From NCBI GenBank assembly GCA_052033505.1, contig JBPOJN010000003.1:1-58991 (forward strand): a stretch of 58,991 nucleotides of DNA, written 5' to 3'. A model generated the notes under the pieces. The model was given only the letters and a program-made list of their open reading frames with translations, searched no databases and had not been told where the DNA came from. This DNA comes from JBPOJN01 sp052033505. GTDB taxonomy: Bacteria > UBA10199 > JACPAL01 > GCA-016699445. The translations under genes were made by a program, and so were the position numbers. Positions 24,648-32,849 of this stretch are shown here, in pieces (position 1 is the stretch's first letter; each line of letters begins with the position of its first letter).

Positions 24648-26719
24648 AAATCCCCCTGTCATGGCTCAAGGAATGGGTTCCCGTAAAAGCCAAACCCGAA
24701 GAGTTGGCCGAGGTCTTGACCTTTGCAGGCTTTGAAGTCGAAGGCATCGAAGAGTTTGGTAAAGACGTCGTCTTGGACGTGAACGTCACTCCCAACCGCG
24801 GCGACGCCTTATCCGTGCTGGGGATCGCGCGCGAAGTAGCGGCCCTCTATAAAGTCTTGCTGAAAAAACCCGCATTCAAAAAAGCCGTACCGTCCAAGGC
24901 CTCTCCCGGAGAGGCGATTCCCGTAGACGTCCGCCGTAAAAAAGCCTGTCCCCGCTATGCGCTGGGACTTCTGCGCGGCGTGAAAGTCGGACCCTCACCC
25001 GAATGGCTTGCCCGCCGTTTGGAGAGCGTGGGACTGCGTACGGTCAATAACGTCGTCGACGTGACGAATTACCTCATGATCGAGACAGGGCAGCCCTTGC
25101 ACGCGTTCGACCGCAAAAAATTGACGGGTCACAAGATCGCCGTGCGTTCGGCGCACGAGGCCGAAAAGATAAAGACGCTGGATTCGCAGGAACGCACGCT
25201 CCACGCCGAGGATCTGGTCATCGCCGACGATACCGGCCCCATCGCGATCGCGGGCGTCATGGGGGCCGCGCGCGCCGAAGTCGACGCGGAGACGACCGAA
25301 ATCGCTCTTGAATGCGCTTGGTTCGATCCGCCGACGATCCGCAAAACGGCGCGGCGGTTGGGACTCAAGACCGAAGCGTCGTATCGCTTCGAAAGGCGCG
25401 TCGATCCCGAGGCCATCAGTGAAACTATCCAGCGCGCGATTTCCATGATCATCGACGTCGCCGGCGGCGAAGTCGCGGGTCCCGTCGAAGAAGTTTTCCA
25501 GGAAAAGAAAATCGAAACGCCGAAGGTGCATTTTTCCCCGTCGCATTTACGTTCCTTGATGGGCGGTGAATGGGAGGCGGGGGAGATCCAGGGCGGCTTG
25601 CAACGCTTGGGCTTCGGTGTGTCGGCGAAGTCCCACGTGAAAGACATGTGGGAAGTCGAGATTCCTTCCTATCGCGGCGACATCGAGAGGGCCGAAGACG
25701 TCATCGAAGAAGTCGTGCGCCTCTTGGGGTACGAGAATATCCCGCCGGAATTTCCACCGCTGAAACACGCGCCCATCGTCGGGGAAGCTTCGACGCCTTT
25801 GAAAAAAAGAATGAGGACGCTCTTAGTCGACGCCGGCCTTCGCGAGACGATTCATTATACGTTCGGGTCGCCGGAAGCCGCGACGAGCGTGCGTCCGGTC
25901 TTCATGCCGCGGGAAGTGGAGGCGGGGCTGACTTTGGCCAATCCCCTGGGGCGGGAGTTTTCGGTGCTGCGTTCTTCGCTCGTGCCGGGACTTTTGGCGA
26001 CGACCGCGCATCAGATGCGACATAAATTAGGCGCGTTTCATGCGTTCGAGATGGGGAAGATTTTCGGAAAGCTCGAAGGTCACCCCTGGGAGAAAAAAAT
26101 CCTGGCCGGAGTCTTGAGCGGGCTTCGTCCCTCGGGCCACTGGAGCGGCGGTAACGTCGCCGTAGACTTTTTCGACTTGAAAGGCGTCGTCGAAAAAATA
26201 GTGAGGCTCTGCGGTTTGGAGTCCGAGACCGCGATCGTGAAATCCCAGGACATCGCGTTTTTGCATCCGGGCAAACAGGCGGCGATCCACGCGGGCGGGA
26301 AAATCTTAGGCAGTTTCGGCGAAATCCACCCCGATGCCGCCGAGACGTTTGAAATGAAAATAGCCCCTTTGGTATTTGAGATCGACTGGGAAAGTCTGAT
26401 AGCTTATAACAAAAAAACACCGCCTTATCGTGCATTTACGCGCCTCCCGTTGGTCGAGAGAGATTTGGCTCTTTTGCTGGATGAGGGCGTGGCGGCCGAC
26501 GAGGTGATCCGTTTCTTGAAAGAAGCGGACGAAACGATCCGGGAAGCCCTCGTGTTCGACCTTTATAAGGGCGGACAGGTGCCGCAGGGTAAGAAAAGCT
26601 TGGCGTTCAGCCTGCGCCTGGGGCGCGACGACCGGACCCTGACCGATGACGAGGTATTGGCCGTGCATGAAAAATTGATTTCCGGTTTGAAACATAAATT
26701 TGGCGCTCAGATCCGCTGA
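24644..26719 (+). CDS. pheT: Phenylalanyl-tRNA synthetase beta subunit, short form
   Basis: Starts at GTG 24644 (MKIPLSWLKEWV), overlapping the pheS stop and preceded by GGGAGGA; the longer frame inside pheS is rejected. At 691 aa it is about 100 shorter than typical bacterial PheT. The text passes straight from AGFEVEGIEEFGKDVVLDV to NVTPNRGDALSVLGIAREVA, so the N-terminal OB-fold tRNA-binding (EMAP-like) domain is missing. The remaining B1, B3/B4 editing (VVDVTNYLMIETGQPLHAFD), B5 (RLLGYENIP region) and C-terminal ferredoxin-like anticodon-binding domain (VERDLALLLDEG to the end) are all visible. Confidence 0.95.
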   Translation: MKIPLSWLKEWVPVKAKPEELAEVLTFAGFEVEGIEEFGKDVVLDVNVTPNRGDALSVLGIAREVAALYKVLLKKPAFKKAVPSKASPGEAIPVDVRRKKACPRYALGLLRGVKVGPSPEWLARRLESVGLRTVNNVVDVTNYLMIETGQPLHAFDRKKLTGHKIAVRSAHEAEKIKTLDSQERTLHAEDLVIADDTGPIAIAGVMGAARAEVDAETTEIALECAWFDPPTIRKTARRLGLKTEASYRFERRVDPEAISETIQRAISMIIDVAGGEVAGPVEEVFQEKKIETPKVHFSPSHLRSLMGGEWEAGEIQGGLQRLGFGVSAKSHVKDMWEVEIPSYRGDIERAEDVIEEVVRLLGYENIPPEFPPLKHAPIVGEASTPLKKRMRTLLVDAGLRETIHYTFGSPEAATSVRPVFMPREVEAGLTLANPLGREFSVLRSSLVPGLLATTAHQMRHKLGAFHAFEMGKIFGKLEGHPWEKKILAGVLSGLRPSGHWSGGNVAVDFFDLKGVVEKIVRLCGLESETAIVKSQDIAFLHPGKQAAIHAGGKILGSFGEIHPDAAETFEMKIAPLVFEIDWESLIAYNKKTPPYRAFTRLPLVERDLALLLDEGVAADEVIRFLKEADETIREALVFDLYKGGQVPQGKKSLAFSLRLGRDDRTLTDDEVLAVHEKLISGLKHKFGAQIR

Positions 26720-26750
26720 TCTTAAGCGGGTAGCGTATAAGGGAGGTACT

Positions 26751-27056
26751 ATGACCAAGGCCGAAATTATCGAGAACGTCTATACCAAGATCGGTTTCTC
26801 GAAAAAAGAATCGAGCGACATCGTCGAGCTCGTTTTTAACATGATGAAAGACACACTGGAGAAGGGCGAGAAGATCAAGATCTCGGGCTTCGGCAACTTT
26901 GTAGTGCGTGAAAAACGCCCCCGCGTCGGCCGTAATCCCCAGACCGGAGAGACGATCGAGATCACGGCGCGCCGCGTATTGACGTTCCGTCCGAGCCAGG
27001 TACTCAAACAGGCATTAAACAAGGACGAAGCGCCGGAAGCCCCGGCCGCGAATTAA
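26751..27056 (+). CDS. ihfA: Integration host factor alpha subunit
   Basis: 101-aa HU/IHF-family DNA-bending protein. MTKAEIIENVYTKIGFSKKE leads to the family signature GFGNFVVREKRPRVGRNPQTG with the conserved Pro at the tip of the DNA-intercalating arm (GRNPQTGE), then ARRVLTFRPSQVLKQAL. An ATG at 26751 with GGGAGG at ideal spacing gives this start. Position directly after pheT is the conserved place of ihfA. IHF is an architectural partner of sigma54 promoters, which fits the three sigma54 activators in this window. Confidence 0.93.
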   Translation: MTKAEIIENVYTKIGFSKKESSDIVELVFNMMKDTLEKGEKIKISGFGNFVVREKRPRVGRNPQTGETIEITARRVLTFRPSQVLKQALNKDEAPEAPAAN

Positions 27057-27070
27057 TTTAGGGACTTTTC

Positions 27071-27517
27071 ATGATGACGGTGGAGATCCCGGAAAAACTG
27101 TATTTTAAGATAGGCGAAGTCGCACGCTTGGCCGGCGTGGAGACCTACGTCCTCCGGTATTGGGAAACGGAATTTAAAGAAATCAATCCGGTCAAGTCGC
27201 GCACGAATCAGCGCCTCTATCGTCGTAAAGACATCGACACGGTTATTTCGATCAAGCAGCTGCTTTACGGGGAAGGTTTCACGATCGAAGGCGCCCGGAA
27301 GAAATTGAAGGAAGTTCGTGGAGATCGGGAAGAAGTCATTGCCACTCAGGACGTTCCGGCTTCTTCGGTTTCATCTTTGTTTTCATCAACCTCCCCGGCG
27401 CCCCCGGCATCTGAAATCGAACAGCTTTTTTTATTCCAGAGAAACCAGCCGGACGCGAAGCTTCTCAGGCAGTTGAAATCGAACCTCGAGGAGCTTTTGA
27501 AGGTATTGGAGTCGTGA
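27071..27517 (+). CDS. MerR-family transcriptional regulator
   Basis: 148 aa. The N-terminal winged helix reads YFKIGEVARLAGVETYVLRYWETEF followed by KSRTNQRLYRRKDIDTVISIKQLLYGEGFTIEGARKKL, the full MerR DNA-binding domain (residues 8-80). The remainder is a Ser/Pro-rich linker and a C-terminal helix ending LKSNLEELLKVLES, probably for dimerisation; no effector-binding cysteines are seen. A MerR gene after ihfA in the pheST operon is common in deltaproteobacteria and its target is not known. It lies 14 bp after ihfA and just before the opposite-strand tRNA-Pro. Confidence 0.9.
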   Translation: MMTVEIPEKLYFKIGEVARLAGVETYVLRYWETEFKEINPVKSRTNQRLYRRKDIDTVISIKQLLYGEGFTIEGARKKLKEVRGDREEVIATQDVPASSVSSLFSSTSPAPPASEIEQLFLFQRNQPDAKLLRQLKSNLEELLKVLES

Positions 27518-27525
27518 AAAAAATG

Positions 27526-27599
27526 TCGGGACGGCCGGATTTGAACCGGCGACCCCTTGCACCCCAAGCAAGTGCGCTACCAAGCTGCGCTACGTCCCG
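27526..27599 (-). tRNA. tRNA-Pro (anticodon GGG)
   Basis: On the minus strand: acceptor CGGGACG / CGTCCCG with discriminator A, D arm GCGC-GCGC, anticodon arm CTTGC-TTGGGGT-GCAAG giving GGG, T arm GCCGG-TTCAAAT-CCGGC. 74 nt. CCA is not encoded. It sits antisense between merR and surE, 8 bp after the merR stop, so operon read-through from merR would cross it in reverse. Confidence 0.97.
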
Positions 27600-27629
27600 T
27601 ACGAAAACGGAAGCATCTCATAGAGAAAA

Positions 27630-28394
27630 GTGATTTCTAAGTCCACACCTTTGATTTTGGTCTCCAACGACGACGGCATCCACGCCCCCGGCATACAGAC
27701 GCTCGCCCGGGCCCTGCGCCGGATTGGAGAGGTGGTGATCGTGGCGCCGGAAGGGCAACAGAGCGCGTCCAGTCATTCTATCACCCTGCACCGGCCGCTT
27801 CGGACTTTCCGGTACGACGCCCGTTCTTACTCCGTCGACGGCACGCCGACCGATTGCATCACGGTCGCGCTCTATTCGATCCTTAAGAAAAGGCCGGACT
27901 TGATCGTATCGGGCATCAACGCCGGTGCGAACCTCTGCGACGACGTGCATTATTCGGGCACCGTGTCCGCCGCCATGGAAGGGGCCCTTCAAGGCATAAA
28001 ATCGATTGCGGTGTCGCTGGTCACCTTCGGCGAAATCCCCGCACGCTACGAGGCCGCCGCCCGCTTCGCGGTCAAACTCTCCAAAAAAGTCTTAAACGAA
28101 AAACTGCCCAAAGGTTTCGTGCTGAACGTCAACGTCCCGAACCTCCCGCCCTCTAAGATCAAAGGCGCCGTCGTGACGGCCTTGGGAAAAAGAAATTACG
28201 GCTCGGTATTGGTCGAAAAGACGGACCCCCGCGGACGGAAGTATTTTTGGTTCACCGGCGATCAGTACGGATTCATGAAGATCCCGGGCACCGACGGCGT
28301 CGAAATCCAGAAAAACAAGATCACGGTCACGCCCCTGCAAGTGGACGTGAACCACTACCCCCTCCTCGAAGACATGCGGCGCTGGAGGCTCTGA
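27630..28394 (+). CDS. surE: 5'/3'-nucleotidase SurE
   Basis: Metal-dependent nucleoside monophosphatase of stationary-phase survival. The N terminus LILVSNDDGIHAPG holds the metal-binding Asp pair, followed by VVAPEGQQSASSHSIT, YSVDGTPTDC and VSGINAGANLCDDVHYSGTVSAAMEG, all family signatures. Length 254 aa is normal. The start is GTG. It is followed by pcm with a 1-bp TGATG overlap and by nlpD, reproducing the surE-pcm-nlpD order known from Gammaproteobacteria without rpoS. Confidence 0.96.
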   Translation: MISKSTPLILVSNDDGIHAPGIQTLARALRRIGEVVIVAPEGQQSASSHSITLHRPLRTFRYDARSYSVDGTPTDCITVALYSILKKRPDLIVSGINAGANLCDDVHYSGTVSAAMEGALQGIKSIAVSLVTFGEIPARYEAAARFAVKLSKKVLNEKLPKGFVLNVNVPNLPPSKIKGAVVTALGKRNYGSVLVEKTDPRGRKYFWFTGDQYGFMKIPGTDGVEIQKNKITVTPLQVDVNHYPLLEDMRRWRL

Positions 28395-29026
28395 TGGATT
28401 TCCCGATCGCGCGAAAAAAAATGATTGCTGAGCAGATCGTCGCGCGCGGCATCCAAGACCCACGGGTCATCGACGTGATGTCGCGCATTCCCCGACATGA
28501 GTTCATCGACCCCGGCATGGCGGCTCAAGCCTATCTCGATTCGCCGCTTAACATAGGCCTTAAACAGACTATTTCCCAGCCTTACATCGTCGCCTTGATG
28601 ACAGAAAAATTGCGCCTGACCGGCGTCGAGAAAGTCCTGGAGATCGGTACGGGCTCGGGCTATCAGACGGCGATTCTCGCGGAACTTTGCCGGCAGGTTT
28701 ACTCGATCGAGCGCATTTCGACGTTGTCCAACCGCGCGCGGCGGAACCTCTACCGGCTGGGTTACGTGAACGTGAATTTGCGTATCAACGATGGAACTTT
28801 GGGCTGGCCGGAAGAAGCGCCTTTCGATGCGATCCTGGTCGCGGCCGCATCCCCGTCGGTGCCTCCTTTTTATTACGAGCAGTTGGCGCCCGGGGGGCGT
28901 TTGGTCATGCCGCGGGGGCAAAAAGACCAGGAACTGATTCGCGTGACGCGTACCGAAGGCGGGTTCGTCGAGGAAAATCTGGGCCCTTGCCGGTTCGTAA
29001 AGCTTTATGGCGAGCACGGTTGGTAA
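28394..29026 (+). CDS. pcm: Protein-L-isoaspartate O-methyltransferase
   Basis: Methylates isoaspartyl residues in aged proteins with S-adenosylmethionine. The N terminus has the AEQIVARGIQDPRV motif, then IPRHEFIDPGMAAQAYLDSPLNIG, KQTISQPYIVALMTEKL and the SAM loop VLEIGTGSGYQTAIL (residues ~82-96); the C-terminal part has LAPGGRLVMPRG. The start is ATG 28394 overlapping the surE stop by 1 bp, giving 210 aa; the longer frame inside surE is rejected. Confidence 0.96.
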   Translation: MDFPIARKKMIAEQIVARGIQDPRVIDVMSRIPRHEFIDPGMAAQAYLDSPLNIGLKQTISQPYIVALMTEKLRLTGVEKVLEIGTGSGYQTAILAELCRQVYSIERISTLSNRARRNLYRLGYVNVNLRINDGTLGWPEEAPFDAILVAAASPSVPPFYYEQLAPGGRLVMPRGQKDQELIRVTRTEGGFVEENLGPCRFVKLYGEHGW

Positions 29027-29047
29027 GTTCACTTAAAAGAGGAGACG

Positions 29048-29968
29048 GTGACTCATATGAGCCGAACACGCTTTTTTTTGCCGGCCGTTTTTCTGATTTT
29101 CGCTTCGCTCGCTGCCCTCGGGGGTTGCACGCACGTCTACACGGCGAACGGCGCTTACTACCGCGTCCAGAAAAACGACACGATCGAGGGGATCGCTAAG
29201 AAGCATCGCATCACCGAAGAGGAATTGATCGAGATCAATAACATTGCCGAAGGTAAGGTGATTCCCGGCGAAAACCTCTACATCCCCGGAGCGTCTCCAA
29301 GCACATTCGCGGCCATCTTGAAACGTGAAGGCATCGTCTTGGACAAGAAGCAACGAAAGGTCGCTTCCTCCAAAAAACGCCAAGACGCCGAGCCTAAGAT
29401 TAAAAAAGATAAGAAAGACAAAAAAGATGGCAAAGGCAAAAAAAGCGAACCGGATACGGAAAATGCCACGGACGCTCCGGAAGCGGACGATGGCCCAAAG
29501 CTTAGCAAATCCAATCGCACACAGTTCTCGTGGCCTATCGACGGCGAGATTTCGTCGCTCTACGGTATGCGCCACGGCAGGCGGCACGACGGCGTCGACA
29601 TCCGCGCCAAGATCGGCACCGCGATCTTCGCCGCCGACAGCGGGGAAGTGGTTTATTCCAAAAAAATGCGAGGTTACGGGAATTTGGTTCTCCTGCGCCA
29701 CGCGAACGACTTTTTCACCGTGTACGCGCATAATTCTGTCAATCTCGTGAAGGTCGGCGCCAAGGTCAAAAAAGGCCAGATGGTCGCGCGCGTAGGCCGC
29801 ACGGGTCGCGCGACGGGACCTCACTTGCATTTCGAAGTGCGCGAAGGATCCGTCGCCCGAAATCCCTTGTTCTTCCTCCCGAAGTCCCTATATGCCGAAA
29901 AAGCCCTGAAAAAAGGAGATGCTGTTTATGGAAGCGCTAGTGACGAGACTGAAGTCGAAAATCCGTGA
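29048..29968 (+). CDS. nlpD: NlpD-like LysM / M23 lipoprotein
   Basis: Envelope protein of cell separation. The signal peptide ends in LAALGGC, a lipobox, so it should be lipidated at Cys. A LysM domain (YYRVQKNDTIEGIAKKHRIT, residues ~38-82) binds peptidoglycan, followed by a Lys-rich low-complexity linker (~115-140) and a C-terminal LytM/M23 domain. The metal ligands look intact: HDGVDI and HLHFEVR, with YAHN between. E. coli NlpD has lost these and only activates AmiC; here direct endopeptidase activity is possible. A GTG at 29048 has GAGGAG at proper distance; ATG 29057 is the alternative. It overlaps apt by 41 bp. Confidence 0.92.
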   Translation: MTHMSRTRFFLPAVFLIFASLAALGGCTHVYTANGAYYRVQKNDTIEGIAKKHRITEEELIEINNIAEGKVIPGENLYIPGASPSTFAAILKREGIVLDKKQRKVASSKKRQDAEPKIKKDKKDKKDGKGKKSEPDTENATDAPEADDGPKLSKSNRTQFSWPIDGEISSLYGMRHGRRHDGVDIRAKIGTAIFAADSGEVVYSKKMRGYGNLVLLRHANDFFTVYAHNSVNLVKVGAKVKKGQMVARVGRTGRATGPHLHFEVREGSVARNPLFFLPKSLYAEKALKKGDAVYGSASDETEVENP

Positions 29969-30455
29969 TGTCCCCGATTTCCCGAAACCAGGCATCGTTT
30001 TCAAAGACATCACGCCGCTTTTAAGCGACGTTCATTCGTTTCAGGCGACCATCGACGCGTTAGCGCGCCGTTACGCCGATAAAGGCATCGACCGCGTCGT
30101 CGCCGTCGAGTCCCGCGGTTTCATCTTCGGCGCGGCCCTGTCCTACCGCATCGACGCCGGCTTCGTGCCCGTCCGCAAGAAAGGCAAGTTGCCGTACAAA
30201 ACCGAGTCCATCGAGTACGCACTGGAGTACGGCACCGATAAAATTGAAATACATCAAGACGCGATTCACGCCGGCAGCCGTATCCTCTTGATCGACGACG
30301 TTCTCGCGACCGGAGGCACCGCGAAAGCTTCCTGCGATCTCATCCAAAAAATGGGAGGTACCTTGGTCGAGTGCGCGTTCGTCATCGAATTGGGTTTCTT
30401 GAACGGCAGGGAAAAATTGCAGGGCCATGAAGTGTTTTCGTTGATCGCTTACTGA
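29928..30455 (+). CDS. apt: Adenine phosphoribosyltransferase
   Basis: Salvages adenine with PRPP to AMP. Reads RLKSKIRDVPDFPKPGIVFKDITPLL, the APRT N terminus, then VVAVESRGFIFGAAL, RKKGKLPY and the PRPP-binding loop ILLIDDVLATGGTAKA. Of two in-frame ATGs, 29928 has AAGGAG at 8 nt while 29919 abuts it, so 29928 is chosen (175 aa). The start lies inside the end of nlpD, suggesting translational coupling. Confidence 0.96.
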   Translation: MEALVTRLKSKIRDVPDFPKPGIVFKDITPLLSDVHSFQATIDALARRYADKGIDRVVAVESRGFIFGAALSYRIDAGFVPVRKKGKLPYKTESIEYALEYGTDKIEIHQDAIHAGSRILLIDDVLATGGTAKASCDLIQKMGGTLVECAFVIELGFLNGREKLQGHEVFSLIAY

Positions 30456-30481
30456 AGACAATCATCAAAAAGGAGATTCTT

Positions 30482-31552
30482 ATGAAAAAAACAGTTCTTT
30501 TGCTGGCGGTTATTTCCGCCCAAATTCTTGCAGTCCCTGCTTTTTCCCAAACTCCAGCGGCCCCAGTCGCCAGCCCGGCTATTCCGGCGACGAGCGTTTA
30601 TCTGAAAGAACCGGCAGGAGTTGCCGTGGACGCCACGGGTAATGTTTTTTTCGTCGATCGCGATGATTTCAAAGTTTGGAAAATCGCCAAAGACGGTTCC
30701 ATGGTCACGGTGGCTGGGACCGGCGTCCAAGATTCGACCGGAGACGGCGGTCCCGGAACGAGCGCCGCTCTCAAATGGCCTATGGGCGTCGCCGTAGATG
30801 CCGCGGGAAATGTTTTCATCGCCGATAACGGAGCAAGCAAGGTTCGGAAAGTGGACGCGAAAGGTATCATCACGACCGTGGCGGGTAACGGTACGGAAGG
30901 CTCGGACGGAGACGGTGGTCCCGCGCCCAGCGCCCAGCTTTATCAGCCTTCGGGTGTCGCGGTCGACGGCGCCGGTAATCTCTGGATCTTGAACGGCGGC
31001 TCCGGCATGCGTAAGGTTGTGGGTGGTACGATCACGAGAGTTGAAGACCCGACGGTTGTTAAAAAAGACAATGTGACGAAGACCACTTATTCCCAACCCA
31101 CCAGCGCGGCCGTGGACGCGGCCGGGAATGTCTACCTCTCCGACACCAGCTTCAATCACCGCATCCGTAAAATCGCGACCGACGGCACGATTACGACGAT
31201 CGCCGGTACAGGAACGGCCGGATTTTCAGGCGACGGCGGTCCCGCGGCGAGTGCGGCTTTGAAGGAGCCCAGAGGAATCGCGTTGGATAAAGCAGGTAAT
31301 CTTTACATCGCCGACGCCGGAAACAGCCGCATCCGCAAAATCACGACCGACGGCAAAATCACGACGATCGCCGGCACGGGTAAGTCCGGTTTCTCCGGTG
31401 ACGGTGGTCCCGCGATCAAAGCCGACATTTATGGCCCCGATGGTCTTGCCGTCGACGCGGCCGGAAATATTTACTTTTCGAACAGCCTCCCGGACTGCAT
31501 CCGTAAAGTAGCGCCGGACGGCACGATCACGACGATCGCCGGAAAACAGTAA
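30482..31552 (+). CDS. Secreted NHL-repeat beta-propeller protein
   Basis: The signal peptide (MKKTVLLLAVISAQILAVPAFSQ) ends in a typical AxA-like site with no lipobox, so the product should be periplasmic or exported. Six NHL-type units follow, each of the form GVAVDxAGNVxxxD with RKI/RKV and TTIAGTG between them (e.g. GVAVDAAGNVFIAD, GIALDKAGNLYIAD). Six NHL blades are expected to close one propeller. It has no enzymatic motif; NHL propellers of this type usually bind protein or sugar ligands. AAGGAG precedes the ATG. It stands between apt and tRNA-Arg(CCG). The repeats also contain GDGGPA loops, possibly calcium-binding. Confidence 0.88.
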   Translation: MKKTVLLLAVISAQILAVPAFSQTPAAPVASPAIPATSVYLKEPAGVAVDATGNVFFVDRDDFKVWKIAKDGSMVTVAGTGVQDSTGDGGPGTSAALKWPMGVAVDAAGNVFIADNGASKVRKVDAKGIITTVAGNGTEGSDGDGGPAPSAQLYQPSGVAVDGAGNLWILNGGSGMRKVVGGTITRVEDPTVVKKDNVTKTTYSQPTSAAVDAAGNVYLSDTSFNHRIRKIATDGTITTIAGTGTAGFSGDGGPAASAALKEPRGIALDKAGNLYIADAGNSRIRKITTDGKITTIAGTGKSGFSGDGGPAIKADIYGPDGLAVDAAGNIYFSNSLPDCIRKVAPDGTITTIAGKQ

Positions 31553-31568
31553 GCTCTTTCCGGAGTCC

Positions 31569-31640
31569 GCCCCCATAGCTCAATGGATAGAGTACGAGCC
31601 TCCGAAGCTTGGGATGCAGGTTCGATTCCTGCTGGGGGCA
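31569..31640 (+). tRNA. tRNA-Arg (anticodon CCG)
   Basis: 72 nt: acceptor GCCCCCA / TGGGGGC with discriminator A, D arm GCTC-GAGT, anticodon arm CGAGC-CTCCGAA-GCTTG giving CCG, T arm GCAGG-TTCGATT-CCTGC. CCA is not encoded (ACATG follows). The next gene's ATG begins 1 nt after the discriminator base. Confidence 0.95.
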
Positions 31641-31641
31641 C

Positions 31642-32145
31642 ATGATGTCCCACGTTTATCTCGTTTTGTTTTTGGTTTTTCTCGCCGCCGGTCTCATCGC
31701 CGTTCCTTTCACGCTTCCCGGGACGTGGCTCATGGTCGGTGCCGCGATTCTTTATTCGTTAGTTCGCGACTTCCAATCTTCTTCGGACCTGAAAGTCATC
31801 CTCATCACCATCGGACTTGCGGCGGTCGGGGAAGTCGTCGAATTTCTGACCGGCACTTTAGGTCCCAAGAAAGCGAATGTTTCGACCGGAGCGATCATCG
31901 CTTCCGTGATCGGCGGTATCATGGGCGCCTTAGTTGGTGTGCCTGTCTTCTTGATTGGGGCTCTCTTGGGATTGTTCCTGGGGACCTTCTTGGGAGCCCT
32001 AACGTACGCGCTCTTTAAAGAAGGCAACGTGGGCACGGCGCTCCATCAGGCATTCGCGGTTCTGACCTCGCGCGTGATCTCCGTCTTCGCCAAGACGGCC
32101 ATTGCGGCGGGGATGGCGGTATATTTGGTGATGAAAGTTTTGTGA
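31642..32145 (+). CDS. DUF456-type membrane protein
   Basis: 167 aa, largely hydrophobic with about four membrane segments. The pattern FTLPGTWLMVGAAILYSL, then GEVVEFLTG and a glycine-rich hairpin (IASVIGGIMGALVGVPV, GALLGLFLGTFLGAL) matches the DUF456 family of small bacterial membrane proteins, whose function is unknown. The start is ATG 31642 or the adjacent ATG 31645; the longer frame begins inside the tRNA and is rejected. There is no Shine-Dalgarno, because the start follows the tRNA-Arg 3' end by a single nucleotide. Expression must therefore depend on read-through or on tRNA processing yielding a leaderless mRNA. Confidence 0.85.
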   Translation: MMSHVYLVLFLVFLAAGLIAVPFTLPGTWLMVGAAILYSLVRDFQSSSDLKVILITIGLAAVGEVVEFLTGTLGPKKANVSTGAIIASVIGGIMGALVGVPVFLIGALLGLFLGTFLGALTYALFKEGNVGTALHQAFAVLTSRVISVFAKTAIAAGMAVYLVMKVL

Positions 32146-32154
32146 TGGCGATTT

Positions 32155-32823
32155 TCAGGAGAAGAGACGGATTATTTCCTGGATCGAATCCACGAGGAAA
32201 TCCGGCTTGCTGTCTTCCAGTTCTTTCCGAGGACGGAATCCGTACGTCACGCCGCAAGTGAGGATGCCGGCATTTTTTCCGGTATCGATATCGACGTGGC
32301 TGTCGCCGATGATGACGGTTTTTTTCGGGTTCGCATGGAATCGAGCCAAAAGATGAATGACGACGGAAGGATCGGGCTTCTTCGGGAAGGACGTGTCGCC
32401 GCCGTAGATGCCCTTGAAAAAAGGCGCGAGTTTCAAGCCCGCGATGATTTTTTCCGAGAACCCTTGGGATTTGTTCGTGACCACGACTTTGGGGCGGTCT
32501 TGGAAACGGTTCAGAACCTCGAGCACGCCGTCGAAAGCGTAGGTCTTGTCGGTGCAATGCGCGTCGTAATGTTTCCGAAAAATCGAGAGGGCCTTTTCTT
32601 CCGATAATTCGGCAAGCTTCTCCGGCGCCGCGGCCTCCAGCGATTGCCGAATCAGGGGCATCACGCCGTGACCGACGAAGGAGTAAATGATGTCATCGTC
32701 GATACGCGGCAGCCCGAGAGCGTCCATCGTATAATGGACGGAGTTCGCGATGTCTTCTTTGGAGTCGATCAGGGTGCCGTCGAGGTCGAAGAGGAAAAGG
32801 TCAATTTTGGGCATGGGATGCAT
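32155..32823 (-). CDS. gph: Phosphoglycolate phosphatase-like HAD hydrolase
   Basis: 222 aa. Motif I FLFDLDGTLIDSKEDIANS has the nucleophile Asp and acid/base Asp; motif II VVTNKSQG; motif III FPKKPDPSVV with Lys; motif IV IIGDSHVDIDTGKNAGI. A four-helix cap between motifs I and II is of subfamily I type, as in Gph, PpaX and beta-phosphoglucomutase. Gph removes 2-phosphoglycolate from DNA repair or oxygenase action. Start is ATG 32823 or, more likely, ATG 32814. It converges with the DUF456 gene (9-bp gap) and follows the orphan alpha-CTD gene by 26 bp on the same strand. Confidence 0.85.
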   Translation of the reverse strand: MHPMPKIDLFLFDLDGTLIDSKEDIANSVHYTMDALGLPRIDDDIIYSFVGHGVMPLIRQSLEAAAPEKLAELSEEKALSIFRKHYDAHCTDKTYAFDGVLEVLNRFQDRPKVVVTNKSQGFSEKIIAGLKLAPFFKGIYGGDTSFPKKPDPSVVIHLLARFHANPKKTVIIGDSHVDIDTGKNAGILTCGVTYGFRPRKELEDSKPDFLVDSIQEIIRLFS

Positions 32824-32849
32824 TCAACGATCTTATTCATTTTTTCAAT

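Noticed and set aside
29380..29470. Lys-rich segment of nlpD as a possible frameshift region
   Set aside because: The frame stays open across it and low-complexity linkers are normal between LysM and M23 domains.
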